A stretch of DNA of 64,000 nt from Halomonas zincidurans B6 (GCF_000731955.1 NZ_JNCK01000001.1:2976001-3040000); one strand, 5' to 3'. Numbered from the stretch's first letter, positions 28,335 to 36,640 are shown. A program made the numbers and translations. Notes: generated by a model from the sequence alone, not told the origin.

Positions 28335-28462
28335 GCCTGAAAAGTTGGCGAGCGATGGCCAGGCAAGGCGAAAATGAGCGAGAAGGCGGAGTTTACGGAC
28401 TGTAAATGAGTACTTTGAGCTCATTTTAACGCCGCATGGCCGAGCGCAGGCACTTTTCAGGC
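28335..28462. repeat. 128-bp palindromic repeat element
   Basis: Begins GCCTGAAAAGT and ends ACTTTTCAGGC (perfect 11-bp inverted ends). The arms continue as imperfect complements for about 45 bases (AAAATGAGC / GCTCATTTT near the centre). It fills the gap between pyrB and the luxR-type gene and touches the luxR stop. It looks like a dispersed intergenic element that could also act as a bidirectional terminator. No second copy is in the window. Confidence 0.6.
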
Positions 28463-28466
28463 ATGC

Positions 28467-29300
28467 CTAGCGGCGCGCCTGCCAGAACAGCGAGAACAGC
28501 TCCGACTGGGAATTGATGCCCAGCTTGACGTAGATGTGCTTCTTGTGGGCGCGCACGGTTTCCACCGAGATCGACAGCCGCCGGGCGATCTCCTTGGTCG
28601 AGCCGCCGGCCAGCATCAACTGGCTGATCTCGCGTTCGCGCTCGGTCAGCGCGGGCCGCGCTTCCAGCGGCTGGGCGGGCTCCGGGTCGGGGTGCCAGGG
28701 GTGCGGCCCGGGGCGCGTGCCCGGTTCGCTCTCGAAGTGCATGCGCTGGCCCATCAGCGCCAGTAGCCAGGGCTGAATCAGGCTCAAAAGACCCAGCGTG
28801 GCGTGGTCGAACGCCACCACCGAACCCAGCGACAGGCACAGCGTACGCTCGCCGCCCAGCACGCAGTTGAACTGGATCTCGTCGGCGACGATGTTGCGCT
28901 GGAAGTAGCGCTGGTAGTACTCGGTTTGGGTGAAGCGCTGCGGGGCCACGTCGGCCAGGGTGAAGAGTCCCGAACGCCCGCGCCCCCTGGCGTCGATGTA
29001 GAACGGGTCGAGCAGGTAGAGCCCACGCTGGTAATCCTGGAACAGCGACTCGTCCGAGCCGTCGTCCTCGTCGCTCTCGGCGAGGATGCGCGGCGGCTCG
29101 CGGGGGTCGAAGATCAGCGCCACCCAGGTGTTGAAGTCTACGTGCGCGCCCAGCGTGCGCACCACGGCGAGCCAGAAGTCGCCCGTATCCAGCTTGTCGA
29201 CCAGCCCCGCGAAGCTGCGGTGCCAGGCGAGACTTTCCAAGCTGGCCAGGCAGGCCATCGAACCGCCGGACCGATCCTCTTGCGCGTTACGCCCCACCAT
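28467..29300 (-). CDS. LuxR-family transcriptional regulator
   Basis: A 277-aa protein with a C-terminal LuxR/GerE helix-turn-helix (about 212-270; LTEREREISQLMLAGGSTKE, RRLSISVETVRAHKKHIYVK). The N-terminal about 200 residues are not a response-regulator receiver and match no autoinducer domain by eye. It is divergent from a nitrilase-permease pair and probably regulates it. An internal ATG at 29258 is an alternative start; the 29300 start has GAGGTGGGAG directly upstream. Confidence 0.82.
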   Translation of the reverse strand: MVGRNAQEDRSGGSMACLASLESLAWHRSFAGLVDKLDTGDFWLAVVRTLGAHVDFNTWVALIFDPREPPRILAESDEDDGSDESLFQDYQRGLYLLDPFYIDARGRGRSGLFTLADVAPQRFTQTEYYQRYFQRNIVADEIQFNCVLGGERTLCLSLGSVVAFDHATLGLLSLIQPWLLALMGQRMHFESEPGTRPGPHPWHPDPEPAQPLEARPALTEREREISQLMLAGGSTKEIARRLSISVETVRAHKKHIYVKLGINSQSELFSLFWQARR

Positions 29301-29447
29301 CTCCCACCTCGCTGATCCCTTTCGCCGCTCATGCGCCGAGCCATCTTATCCGCGCGGGGTAACCCGTTCATGGGATAGGCAGCGCCGCCTGAGTCCGGAT
29401 ACTGAATACAACCGATCATCGCACAGCAATAACACGTCGGAGCTTCC

Positions 29448-30260
29448 ATGCAGATAGCCTTGGCTCAACTGGCCAGCCGCGAGGGCGACATCGCCAGCAA
29501 CCTGTCCCGCGTCGTCGACTGCATTCGCGACAGCGACCCGGCCACTGAGCTGATGGTCTTCCCCGAGACCCAACTGACCGGCTTCGCCGAACCCGGCCAC
29601 GTCGCCGACCGGGCGCTGACGCTCGACGGCCCCGAACTGGCCACGCTGATCGAGCTTAGCCGCGAATACGATACCGCCCTGGCGCTGGGCCTGCTCGAGC
29701 GCGCCGGGGAAGCGGTCTACAACACCACCGTGCTGATCACCCCCGAGCAGGGCCCCGCGCTGCGCTATCGCAAGACCCACCTGTGGCCCGACGAGCGTGA
29801 ACTGGTCAGCCCCGGCGACAGCGTCAGTTGCGTCGCCTGGCGCGGCTACCGGATCGGCCTGCTGATCTGCTACGACCTGGAATTTCCCGAACCCGCCCGC
29901 GCCCTGGCCGCCATGGGCACCGACCTGCTGGTGGTCACCAACGGCAACATGGACCCCTACGGCCCGGTGCACGCCCGCGCCGCCCAGGTCCGCGCCCAGG
30001 AAAACCAGTGCTTCCTGGCCATGGCCAACCGCGTCGGCGAGGGGGCGGGGCTGACCTTCGCCGGCGAGAGCGCGCTGGTGGCGCCCGACGGCGAGCTGCT
30101 GTTCCGCGCCGGCCGCGAGGAGCGCGTGACCACCCTGACCCTCGACGGCGAGCGGCTCGCACACGCCCGCCGCACTTACGACTACCTCCGCGATCGTCGC
30201 CTCGCCCTGCCGGGGCACAGCGAGGAGACACCGCTGGGCCGGGTCTGGCACTTCGCCTAA
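29448..30260 (+). CDS. Carbon-nitrogen hydrolase (amidase/nitrilase superfamily)
   Basis: A 270-aa enzyme with the nitrilase triad E40 (VFPETQLTGF), K109 (YRKTHLWPDE) and C141 (LLICYDLEFPE). The C-terminal FAGESALVAPDGE is a family signature. It is coupled to an amino-acid/polyamine permease 71 bases downstream and divergent from a LuxR regulator, so the cassette probably imports and deamidates a nitrogenous compound. It is distinct in sequence from the nitrilase at 20418. Confidence 0.87.
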   Translation: MQIALAQLASREGDIASNLSRVVDCIRDSDPATELMVFPETQLTGFAEPGHVADRALTLDGPELATLIELSREYDTALALGLLERAGEAVYNTTVLITPEQGPALRYRKTHLWPDERELVSPGDSVSCVAWRGYRIGLLICYDLEFPEPARALAAMGTDLLVVTNGNMDPYGPVHARAAQVRAQENQCFLAMANRVGEGAGLTFAGESALVAPDGELLFRAGREERVTTLTLDGERLAHARRTYDYLRDRRLALPGHSEETPLGRVWHFA

Positions 30261-30331
30261 GCCCGCCATTCCACTCAACCGCAGCAAGCCATAACCCCCA
30301 CAGTCGCGACAACCACAAATAGGAGGCGACG

Positions 30332-31654
30332 ATGTCCGAGATGAAGAAGACCCTTTCGCTGGGCCAGGTAGTGCTGTTCGGCCTGGCCTACATGACCCCG
30401 ATCATCGTGCTGGGCACCTTCGGCGTGCTCGCCGTGATTACCGACGGCGCGGTATCCGGCGCCTACCTGGCCGCGCTGATCGCGATGCTGTTCACCGCCC
30501 ATAGCTATGGCCGCATGGCCAGCGCCTACCCGGTGGCCGGCTCGGCCTATGCCTACGTGCGCCACGCCATCGACGACCGGCTGGGCTTCATCGCCGGCTG
30601 GGCGATCCTGCTCGACTACCTGTTCCTGCCGATGGTGATCTGGCTGATCGGCGCTGCCTACCTCAACTCGGCCTTCCCGGCGATCCCCCAGGCGGTGTGG
30701 CTACTGGCGTTCATCGGCGTGACCACGGTGATCAACGTGCTGGGCCTCAGGCTCGCCAGCCTGGTCAACAGCGTGATGATGCTGGTGCAGGTGCTGGTGC
30801 TCGTCGCCTTCGTCGGCCTCGCCGTGCATTACGTGCTCGGCGATGCCAGCCAGCCGTTCTGGAGTCTGGCACCGTTCCTCGGCGCCGAGTCCTCGGCCTC
30901 GCTGGCGACGCTGATGGCCGGCGCGGCGGTGGCCTGCTACTCCTTCCTCGGCTTCGACGCCGTGACCACCCTGACTGAGGAAACCAAGGACCCGCAGCGC
31001 AACCTGCCGCGCGCCATCCTGCTGATTACCCTGATCGGCGGACTGATCTTCATCGTCGTATCCTACTTCGTGCAGCTCGCCGCCCCGGGCACCGACTTCG
31101 CCAACCCCGATGCCGCCGCCTACGACATCGCCCGCAACATCGGCGGCGACATCTTCGTCACGGTCTTCCTAATCGGCCTGATCGTCGGCCAGTTCGCCTC
31201 GGGCATCGCCGCCCAGGCCAGTGGCGCCCGGCTGATCTACGCCATGGGCCGCGACGACGTGCTGCCCAAGCGCTGGCTGGGCCGCCTGGGGCGCTTCGGC
31301 ACGCCGATCGGCGGGCTGGTGCTGAGCGGCCTCGTGGCGCTGCTGGCGCTGACCATGGACGTGCTCTCGGCGGCCTCGTTCATCAACTTCGGCGCCTTCC
31401 TGGCCTTCGCCCTGGTCAATGCCGCCGTGATCTGCCATTACTACCTCAAGGAACGCCGGCGCGGCGGCCTCGATACGCTGTGGTTCCTGGCCTGCCCGCT
31501 GATCGGCCTGGTCGCGATCTTGTGGCTGATGGCCAGCCTCGATCCTCTGGCCGTCACCCTGGGCAGCATCTGGCTGGCCTGCGGCCTCGCCTGGCTGACC
31601 TGGCTGACCCGCGGCTTCAGCCGGCCGACGCCGGAGCTGCACCTGGATGGCTGA
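30332..31654 (+). CDS. APC-family amino acid/polyamine permease
   Basis: A 440-aa cytoplasmic-membrane transporter with 12 predicted helices. The APC signature in helix 1 is FGLAYMTPIIVLGTFGV, and FLGFDAVTTLTEETKDPQRN follows helix 6. Closest by look to the PuuP/YifK-type amino acid or polyamine:H+ symporters. ATG at 30332 follows AGGAGG. It forms an operon with the nitrilase gene; the substrate may be the amide or amine that enzyme processes. Confidence 0.87.
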   Translation: MSEMKKTLSLGQVVLFGLAYMTPIIVLGTFGVLAVITDGAVSGAYLAALIAMLFTAHSYGRMASAYPVAGSAYAYVRHAIDDRLGFIAGWAILLDYLFLPMVIWLIGAAYLNSAFPAIPQAVWLLAFIGVTTVINVLGLRLASLVNSVMMLVQVLVLVAFVGLAVHYVLGDASQPFWSLAPFLGAESSASLATLMAGAAVACYSFLGFDAVTTLTEETKDPQRNLPRAILLITLIGGLIFIVVSYFVQLAAPGTDFANPDAAAYDIARNIGGDIFVTVFLIGLIVGQFASGIAAQASGARLIYAMGRDDVLPKRWLGRLGRFGTPIGGLVLSGLVALLALTMDVLSAASFINFGAFLAFALVNAAVICHYYLKERRRGGLDTLWFLACPLIGLVAILWLMASLDPLAVTLGSIWLACGLAWLTWLTRGFSRPTPELHLDG

Positions 31655-31690
31655 TTCGGCTAGCTAAGCGGGTGAACCACTGCAAACGAC

Positions 31691-31718
31691 CACGGCCAGC
31701 CTCCAGGGGCCGGCCGTG
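31691..31718 (+). terminator. Hairpin after the permease gene
   Basis: CACGGCC ... GGCCGTG, 7-bp stem around a 14-base loop that can itself fold, 37 bases past the permease stop and 24 before the end of convergent ruvX. There is no T-run, so its terminator role is tentative. Confidence 0.4.
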
Positions 31719-31741
31719 TCGTGTGTAACGTGCTGTGCGGT

Positions 31742-32194
31742 TCAGCCAAAGGGCCGCGCCGGCAGTCCCTCATCCCTGGCGAACCAGCTTTCGAGAATCA
31801 ATTGCGCGGCCAGCCCGTCGACGCTCTCCTCGCGGTAGTTGCCGCGATGACCGAGGCCGCGAGCGATGGTCTTGGCCTCGCGGGTCGAGCCGCGCTCGTC
31901 GGCCATCTCGCAGGGCTTGCCGTAGCGCCCGTAGAGCCGCTTGCCGAACTTGCGCGCGCGCCGGCTCATGTCGGATTCGCTGTCGTCCATGTTGAGCGGC
32001 AGCCCGACCACGAACAGATCGGGCTGCCACTCCTCGACCAGCCGCGAGACCACGTTCCAGTCGGGAATGCCGTCGCGGGCGGGTAGCGGGTCGAGCGCCG
32101 TGGCGCGGCGGATCAGCTCGTTGCCCACCGCCACGCCGATGCGCCGGGTGCCGAAGTCGAACGCCAGCACCAGCCGCTGCCCCACCGCGGCCAT
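31742..32194 (-). CDS. ruvX: Holliday junction resolvase-like protein RuvX (YqgF)
   Basis: A 150-aa RNase H-fold nuclease, linked to processing of the 16S rRNA 5' end and to junction resolution. Acidic active-site residues are D13 in AFDFGTRRIG, D99/E100 in MADERGSTREA and D126 in ESVDGLAAQ; VVGLPLNMD (62-70) is a family motif. Its ATG shares one base with the algH TGA stop (TGATG). A longer upstream frame is a shadow of algH. The conserved order is gshB-tonB-algH-ruvX. Confidence 0.95.
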   Translation of the reverse strand: MAAVGQRLVLAFDFGTRRIGVAVGNELIRRATALDPLPARDGIPDWNVVSRLVEEWQPDLFVVGLPLNMDDSESDMSRRARKFGKRLYGRYGKPCEMADERGSTREAKTIARGLGHRGNYREESVDGLAAQLILESWFARDEGLPARPFG

Positions 32195-32751
32195 CAGCTG
32201 TGGCCGGCCTGGCTGGTGAGCAGGTTGAGATCGACCCCGAGGATGCCCGCCGCGGCATTGAGCCGCTGCTCGGCCGGCAGGTCGAAGATCACCCCCGGCT
32301 GGGCCTCGACGGTCAGCCAGGTGTTGTCCTTGAGCTCCTCCTCGAGCTGGCCGCCACCCCAGCCGCAGCAGCCCAGGCAGACGATGAACTGCTCGGGGCC
32401 GTCGCCGGCGGCGATCGCCTGCAGCATGTCCATCGAGGTGGTCAGCGCCACGTCGTCGGCGACCTGGATGCTGGAATCCCACGGCGCACTGCTGCCGCGA
32501 TGCAGGATGAAGCCGCGATCGCGATGGGTCGGCCCACCGAAGTAGACCGGCTGGTCGCGCATCGGGCACTCCTCGGCATCGAGTTCGAGCTGCTCGAGCA
32601 GCGCATCGAGGGTCAGCTCCAGCGGATGATTGATGATCACCCCCATGGTGCCGTTGTCGTCGTGGTCGCACAGGTAACTCAGGCTCCCGGCGAAATTGGG
32701 GTCCTCGAGATGAGGCATCGCCAGCAGGAAATGATTGCGCAAGCTTTGCAT
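32194..32751 (-). CDS. AlgH/YqgE family protein (UPF0301)
   Basis: A 185-aa protein of the AlgH/YqgE family, first linked to alginate regulation in Pseudomonas; its molecular role is not settled. Typical motifs are LRNHFLLAMPHLEDPNF at the start, NGTMGVIINHPLELTL, VYFGGP and CLGCCGWGGGQLEEEL. The ATG at 32751 has GGGAG spaced 4 bases; an in-frame TTG six codons upstream is less likely. It overlaps ruvX by one base. Confidence 0.92.
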   Translation of the reverse strand: MQSLRNHFLLAMPHLEDPNFAGSLSYLCDHDDNGTMGVIINHPLELTLDALLEQLELDAEECPMRDQPVYFGGPTHRDRGFILHRGSSAPWDSSIQVADDVALTTSMDMLQAIAAGDGPEQFIVCLGCCGWGGGQLEEELKDNTWLTVEAQPGVIFDLPAEQRLNAAAGILGVDLNLLTSQAGHS

Positions 32752-32765
32752 GGGTCTCCCGGGCG

Positions 32766-33737
32766 TCAACGCACGCCGAAATTGTTGCCTTTCCCGTACT
32801 GCCAGACCCGCGTGATGGTCAGGCTGTCGCGCTCGCCCATGCCCCGGTCGAAGGGCCGGTAGGGCGCCGCGCCGCGCACCGTGTCGAGTGCGGCCTGGTC
32901 GAGTTCGGGCTGTTGCGAGGATTGTATCACCTCTGCCTGGCGTAGCTGACCGTCGCGGCCGATCACCACGCGGATACGCAGTTGGCCGTCCAGCGCCTCG
33001 GGGGCCGGGTAATAACGATTGCCGTACTCCTCGACGCGTCGCGACCAGGCATCGATATAGCGCGCCTTGGCGGCGCGTTGCGCGGCCTTCTGGCTGTCGC
33101 TGGCGCTGTCGTCGCCACCGCCGGCCGCGCTCGAATCGAAGCCGCGCTCGCGCACGCTGGCCGACGCCTGGGCGAGCAGCGCCTGAGCATCGGGCTGTGA
33201 CGAGGTCTTGGGCGGTGACGAAGCTTTGGGCGGCGTCGCCGGCTCCGGGGGCGCCTCGGGCTGGGGGGCTGACTCGGGCTTGGGCGGCGGCTCGGGGCTC
33301 GGCGGCTGCGGCGCGGGTTCGGGCTCCGGTGGCGGCTCCGGCGCCGATGGCTCGGGAGCGGAGTCAGGCTCCGGCGCCTGCTGGGGTGCGGGCGGCGCTT
33401 CGGGGCTCGCCGGTGCCTGTGGCTGCGGCGGGGCCGGTGGCGCAGCCACACGCGAGGCCACCTGCTCTTCGACCGTGCGGCCGGCGGACTCCGGACCCGA
33501 GGCCCGCTGAGCGGCGGCGGCGATCGCCTGGGCGGCCTGCGGCTCGACCGCCGGCTGGCGGGCCAGCACCACGTCGATGCTGGCCGGCTCGCGGTGCTTG
33601 ATCGGCGGTGCCCACTGCCATTGCATGGCCACGGCGATCACCACCCCATGCAACGCCACCGCCAGGCCACCCGCCAGCCATTGGCGGTAGCCGCGGTTGA
33701 CCGGGGCATAGCGGATCGGATCAGTCACGAACGCCAT
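32766..33737 (-). CDS. tonB: TonB-family energy transducer
   Basis: A 323-aa TonB protein. A single N-terminal membrane anchor (about 20-40) is followed by a periplasmic spacer of about 190 residues very rich in Pro, Glu, Ala and Lys, and a C-terminal TonB domain (about 235-323; RIRVVIGRDGQLRQAEVI). It transmits the proton-motive force from ExbBD to outer-membrane receptors; no exbBD is nearby. ATG at 33737 is chosen over an upstream extension to 33806. The location between gshB and algH is conserved in pseudomonads and halomonads. Confidence 0.9.
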   Translation of the reverse strand: MAFVTDPIRYAPVNRGYRQWLAGGLAVALHGVVIAVAMQWQWAPPIKHREPASIDVVLARQPAVEPQAAQAIAAAAQRASGPESAGRTVEEQVASRVAAPPAPPQPQAPASPEAPPAPQQAPEPDSAPEPSAPEPPPEPEPAPQPPSPEPPPKPESAPQPEAPPEPATPPKASSPPKTSSQPDAQALLAQASASVRERGFDSSAAGGGDDSASDSQKAAQRAAKARYIDAWSRRVEEYGNRYYPAPEALDGQLRIRVVIGRDGQLRQAEVIQSSQQPELDQAALDTVRGAAPYRPFDRGMGERDSLTITRVWQYGKGNNFGVR

Positions 33738-33806
33738 GACGCTGTTCTCTCTCTTCGTCCCCCGCGCCCCCTCGCCCTCGTGCGGCAACGGCGAGCCGGC
33801 CACCAC

Positions 33807-34778
33807 TCAGCGCAGCCGAAGCTCGCCGAGGCGCCGCTCGACGACGTCCATCAGCAGGCCGGCGATGTCGGTGCCGCGCTGATCGTCGATCTCGCGCACG
33901 CAGGTCGGGCTGGTGACGTTGATCTCGGTGATGTAGTCGCCGATCACGTCGAGGCCGACGAACATCAGTCCCTTGTCGCGGATCATTGGCTGGACCTGCT
34001 CGATCAGCCAGTGATCGCGCGCGGTCAGCTCCCGTGCGCGGCCCTGGCCGCCGGCCGCCAGGTTGCCGCGGGTCTCGCCGGCCATCGGCACCCGCGCCAG
34101 GCCGTAGGGCACCGGCTCGCCGTCGATCAGCAGGATGCGCGTATCGCCGTCCTTGATCTCGGGCAGGTAGCGCTGGGCCATGATCTGGCGTCGGCCCCGC
34201 TCGGTCAGCGTCTCGATGATCGCGCCGATGTTGCGACCGTCGGGCTGGACGTGAAAGATCCCGGTGCCGCCCATGCCGTCGAGCGGCTTGAAGATCACGT
34301 CGCCATGCTCGGCATGGAAGGCGCGCAGCACCTTGTCGCTGCACGCCACCAGCGTCGGCGGTACGCACTGCGGAAACTGCTGGGCAAAGAGCTTCTCGTT
34401 GCACTCAAGCAGCGCGCGGGTCGGGTTGACCACCAACACGCCCTCGCGTTCGGCGAAGCCCAGCAGGTGCACGGCGTTGAGGAAATGGCTGTCGACCGGC
34501 GGGTCCTTGCGCATCAGGATCACGTCGAGTTCGGCCAGCGGCGTGGCCCGCGGCTCGCCGAGCTCGTGCCAGTGCTGCGGATCGCGGAAGGGGCTCAACT
34601 CGCGCAGCCGGGCCATCGAACGGCCATGCTCCAGGTACAGGTCCTCCTGCTCCATGTAGTACAGCGAGGCGCCGCGTGACTGGGCGGCCCACAACATGGC
34701 CAGCGTGGTGTCCTTCTTGTAGGTAATGTCGGCGATGGGGTCCATCACCACCCCGATCTTGAGGGCGCGTTCGCTCAT
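33807..34778 (-). CDS. gshB: Glutathione synthetase GshB
   Basis: ATP-grasp ligase that adds glycine to gamma-glutamylcysteine to complete glutathione. The 323-aa protein has the N-terminal IGVVMDPIADITYKKDTT, LMRKDPPVD, the ATP-grasp loop KPLDGMGGTGIF and GLDVIGDYITEINVTSPTC. It starts only 29 bases from the edge of a MITE-like element, so its promoter may lie in the element. It leads the gshB-tonB-algH-ruvX series. Confidence 0.96.
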   Translation of the reverse strand: MSERALKIGVVMDPIADITYKKDTTLAMLWAAQSRGASLYYMEQEDLYLEHGRSMARLRELSPFRDPQHWHELGEPRATPLAELDVILMRKDPPVDSHFLNAVHLLGFAEREGVLVVNPTRALLECNEKLFAQQFPQCVPPTLVACSDKVLRAFHAEHGDVIFKPLDGMGGTGIFHVQPDGRNIGAIIETLTERGRRQIMAQRYLPEIKDGDTRILLIDGEPVPYGLARVPMAGETRGNLAAGGQGRARELTARDHWLIEQVQPMIRDKGLMFVGLDVIGDYITEINVTSPTCVREIDDQRGTDIAGLLMDVVERRLGELRLR

Positions 34779-34807
34779 CGGTGCGGTCTTCCATGGGTGG
34801 AAATGAT

Positions 34808-35098
34808 TGGTTCATCGCATTTTGCCGGGAAATGCAGCACAGATCATCGCGAACAAGCTCCCTCCACAGCCCACTGCCGGTTAGCTTGTCCTTGCGGGAG
34901 CGAATTCATTCGCGATGGCGGCGGGCACTGTACCTTCCCGGCCATGCCGGGCGCCTGCGGCGCCAATCGGGAACAAGTTCCCTCCCACAAAAATCCCCGG
35001 CCCCATGCTCCAAATGGCCATCCAGGCCGGGTCGCGTGGGAGGCAATTTATTCCCAATAGCGAGGCCTTGACGTTTCACGCTGATCTGCGAAGAACCA
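34808..35098 (+). mobile_element. MITE-like element, copy 2 (291 bp), with target duplication
   Basis: Ends TGGTTCATCGCA and TGCGAAGAACCA: 12-bp inverted repeats with one mismatch. The flanking 6-mer AATGAT is directly repeated at 34802-34807 and 35099-35104, a probable target-site duplication. The interior is about 85% identical to copy 1 (20105-20390), with the same alternating REP-like blocks. No gene is encoded; mobilisation would need a transposase elsewhere. Confidence 0.82.
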
Positions 35099-35150
35099 AA
35101 TGATCCCGGCAGTATGCCGCAGCGGCCGTCACAAGACCAAGCGGCGGCGC

Positions 35151-35876
35151 TTACTCGACACCGGGGTCGGCACCGGGCTCCACGCGACGGATGCCGGCGG
35201 CCTCGAGGCGAATCCGGCGCTGCCGGTAGAGCCCGCCGATGGCCTGCTTGAAGGCGTTCTTGCTGATCCCCAGCTGCGCCTTGATCGCGCTCGCCGGGCT
35301 CTTGTCGTTGAGCGCCAGAAAGCCCTCGCCGTCGTCGAGCGCCGCCATGATCCGCTCGCCGGCCAGGTCGCGCCGCGCGCCGCCCAACGGCTGCAGGGTC
35401 AGATCCAGCCGGCCGTCGTCGCGGACGCGCTTCACGTAACCGGTCAAACGCTCGCCACGGCGCGGCGGTCGCGAGCCCACCGCCTGGTATTCGTCGTGAT
35501 ACACAAGGCCCCAGAAGCGATGCTCGACCACCGCCTTGACGCCCAGCTCGGTGCGATCGCCGATCACAAGCGTCACCGCGTCGCCCGCGGCCAGCCCCTC
35601 GGCCTCGTCCTTGATGAACCGGTCCAGGCGCATCGAGGCCACCGGCCGGCCTTGCTCATCGACATTGATCTTCACCAGCACCGACTTGTCGACCGCCGGG
35701 CGGAAATCCTGCTCGCCGAACGGCAACAGCAAATCCTTGGGCCGGCCCCAGTCGAGAAACGCGCCGGTGGCGTTGACCGTGACCACCTTGAGCAGTGCCA
35801 CCTCGCCGACCTCGGCAAGCGGCTGGCGCCGCCCACTGGCGGGTAAACGCGGGGAGGGATCCTGGGAGCGGGGCAT
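35151..35876 (-). CDS. CvfB-family S1 RNA-binding protein
   Basis: A 241-aa protein of the CvfB/YitL family: tandem S1-like OB folds (GAFLDWGRPKDLLLPFGEQ; RLTGYVKRVRDDGRLDLTLQ) and a C-terminal winged helix (KAQLGISKNAFKQAIGGLYR). Family members bind RNA and influence virulence or translation-related phenotypes; the exact role is unclear. ATG at 35876 with AGGTG is preferred to an in-frame TTG two codons upstream. It marks the left border of the AT-rich accessory island. Confidence 0.88.
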   Translation of the reverse strand: MPRSQDPSPRLPASGRRQPLAEVGEVALLKVVTVNATGAFLDWGRPKDLLLPFGEQDFRPAVDKSVLVKINVDEQGRPVASMRLDRFIKDEAEGLAAGDAVTLVIGDRTELGVKAVVEHRFWGLVYHDEYQAVGSRPPRRGERLTGYVKRVRDDGRLDLTLQPLGGARRDLAGERIMAALDDGEGFLALNDKSPASAIKAQLGISKNAFKQAIGGLYRQRRIRLEAAGIRRVEPGADPGVE

Positions 35877-35981
35877 AGACAATCACCTACGTGAGATAGG
35901 CGCTCATTATCACGCCGAGTGGCGATACGGGCAAAGGGCCGGGCATGAGACGACATTAGAGAGCGCACAAACGACGCGACA

Positions 35982-36013
35982 TTGACGACTATGTATATAT
36001 TGATAATATACAT
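35982..36013 (+). promoter_or_regulatory. Promoter and operator of brnT-brnA
   Basis: TTGACG (35982-35987), 16 bases, TAATAT (36004-36009) is a strong sigma-70 promoter. A perfect inverted repeat ATGTATAT-N7-ATATACAT (35991-36013) covers the -10 region, as expected for autorepression by the BrnA antitoxin or the BrnTA complex. Confidence 0.7.
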
Positions 36014-36015
36014 TC

Positions 36016-36327
36016 ATGATTAACTGGGCACAGGTTACTGGCTTTGACTGGGACGAAGGCAACTCCCGAAAGAATGCGGAGAAGCACGGCGTCAGCCAGT
36101 CCGAAGCGGAAGAAATCTTCTTTAACGAGCCGCTTCTGGTGCTGGAAGACTCCAGGCACAGCCAAGCCGAGGCCCGCTTTCATGCCCTTGGCGAGACAGA
36201 TGACAAGAGGCTGCTCCACGTCACGTTCATACAGAGGCAGAACGGCACGTTGATTCGAGTGATTTCCGCACGCGACATGCACCGCAAAGAGAGGGCGGTT
36301 TATGAGCAAGTCAAAAAAGATGCCTGA
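36016..36327 (+). CDS. brnT: BrnT-family ribonuclease toxin
   Basis: A 103-aa RelE-like toxin that cleaves RNA when free of its antitoxin. The family pattern is clear: FDWDEGNSRKNAEKHGVS near the N-terminus, an RLLHVTFIQR strand, and the catalytic-type RVISARDMHRKERAVYE end. The only plausible start (36016) lies about 7 bases after the -10 box and lacks a Shine-Dalgarno, so the message may be leaderless. The 3' end overlaps brnA by 26 bases, giving toxin-first type II order. Confidence 0.88.
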   Translation: MINWAQVTGFDWDEGNSRKNAEKHGVSQSEAEEIFFNEPLLVLEDSRHSQAEARFHALGETDDKRLLHVTFIQRQNGTLIRVISARDMHRKERAVYEQVKKDA

Positions 36328-36571
36328 GTTCAAAACGGAAGCGGAAGAGCGAGCGTTCTGGGAAAGCCACGACTCCTCCGATTATGTGGACTGGAGCCAG
36401 GCGAAACCAGCTTCTTTCCCGAAATTGAAGCCATCAACCAAGACTATCTCGCTCCGCTTGCCCGAAACGCTACTTGATCGGATAAAGATCGAAGCGAACA
36501 AGCGAGACATGCCCTATCAGTCGCTGATCAAGGCTTGGCTGGTGGATGATGTGAACGACAGCCGGGGCTGA
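36302..36571 (+). CDS. brnA: BrnA-family antitoxin
   Basis: An 89-aa antitoxin. The N-terminal half (FKTEAEERAFWESHDSSDYV) wraps the toxin, and the C-terminal half is a ribbon-helix-helix DNA-binding domain (TISLRLPETLLDRIKIEANK). It overlaps brnT by 26 bases and presumably represses the operon through the palindrome at 35991-36013. The Lys/Glu-rich composition and lower GC mark it as accessory DNA. Confidence 0.87.
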   Translation: MSKSKKMPEFKTEAEERAFWESHDSSDYVDWSQAKPASFPKLKPSTKTISLRLPETLLDRIKIEANKRDMPYQSLIKAWLVDDVNDSRG

Positions 36572-36640
36572 GGTTCTAACCCTTGGGCTCAGCCGCCGGC
36601 TTGGAGCGGCAGCGGAAAGACGGTCAGCTGCAACCCTTGG

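Noticed and set aside
32963..33451. Pro/Arg-rich open frames opposite tonB
   Set aside because: They are antisense shadows of the Pro/Glu-rich TonB spacer.
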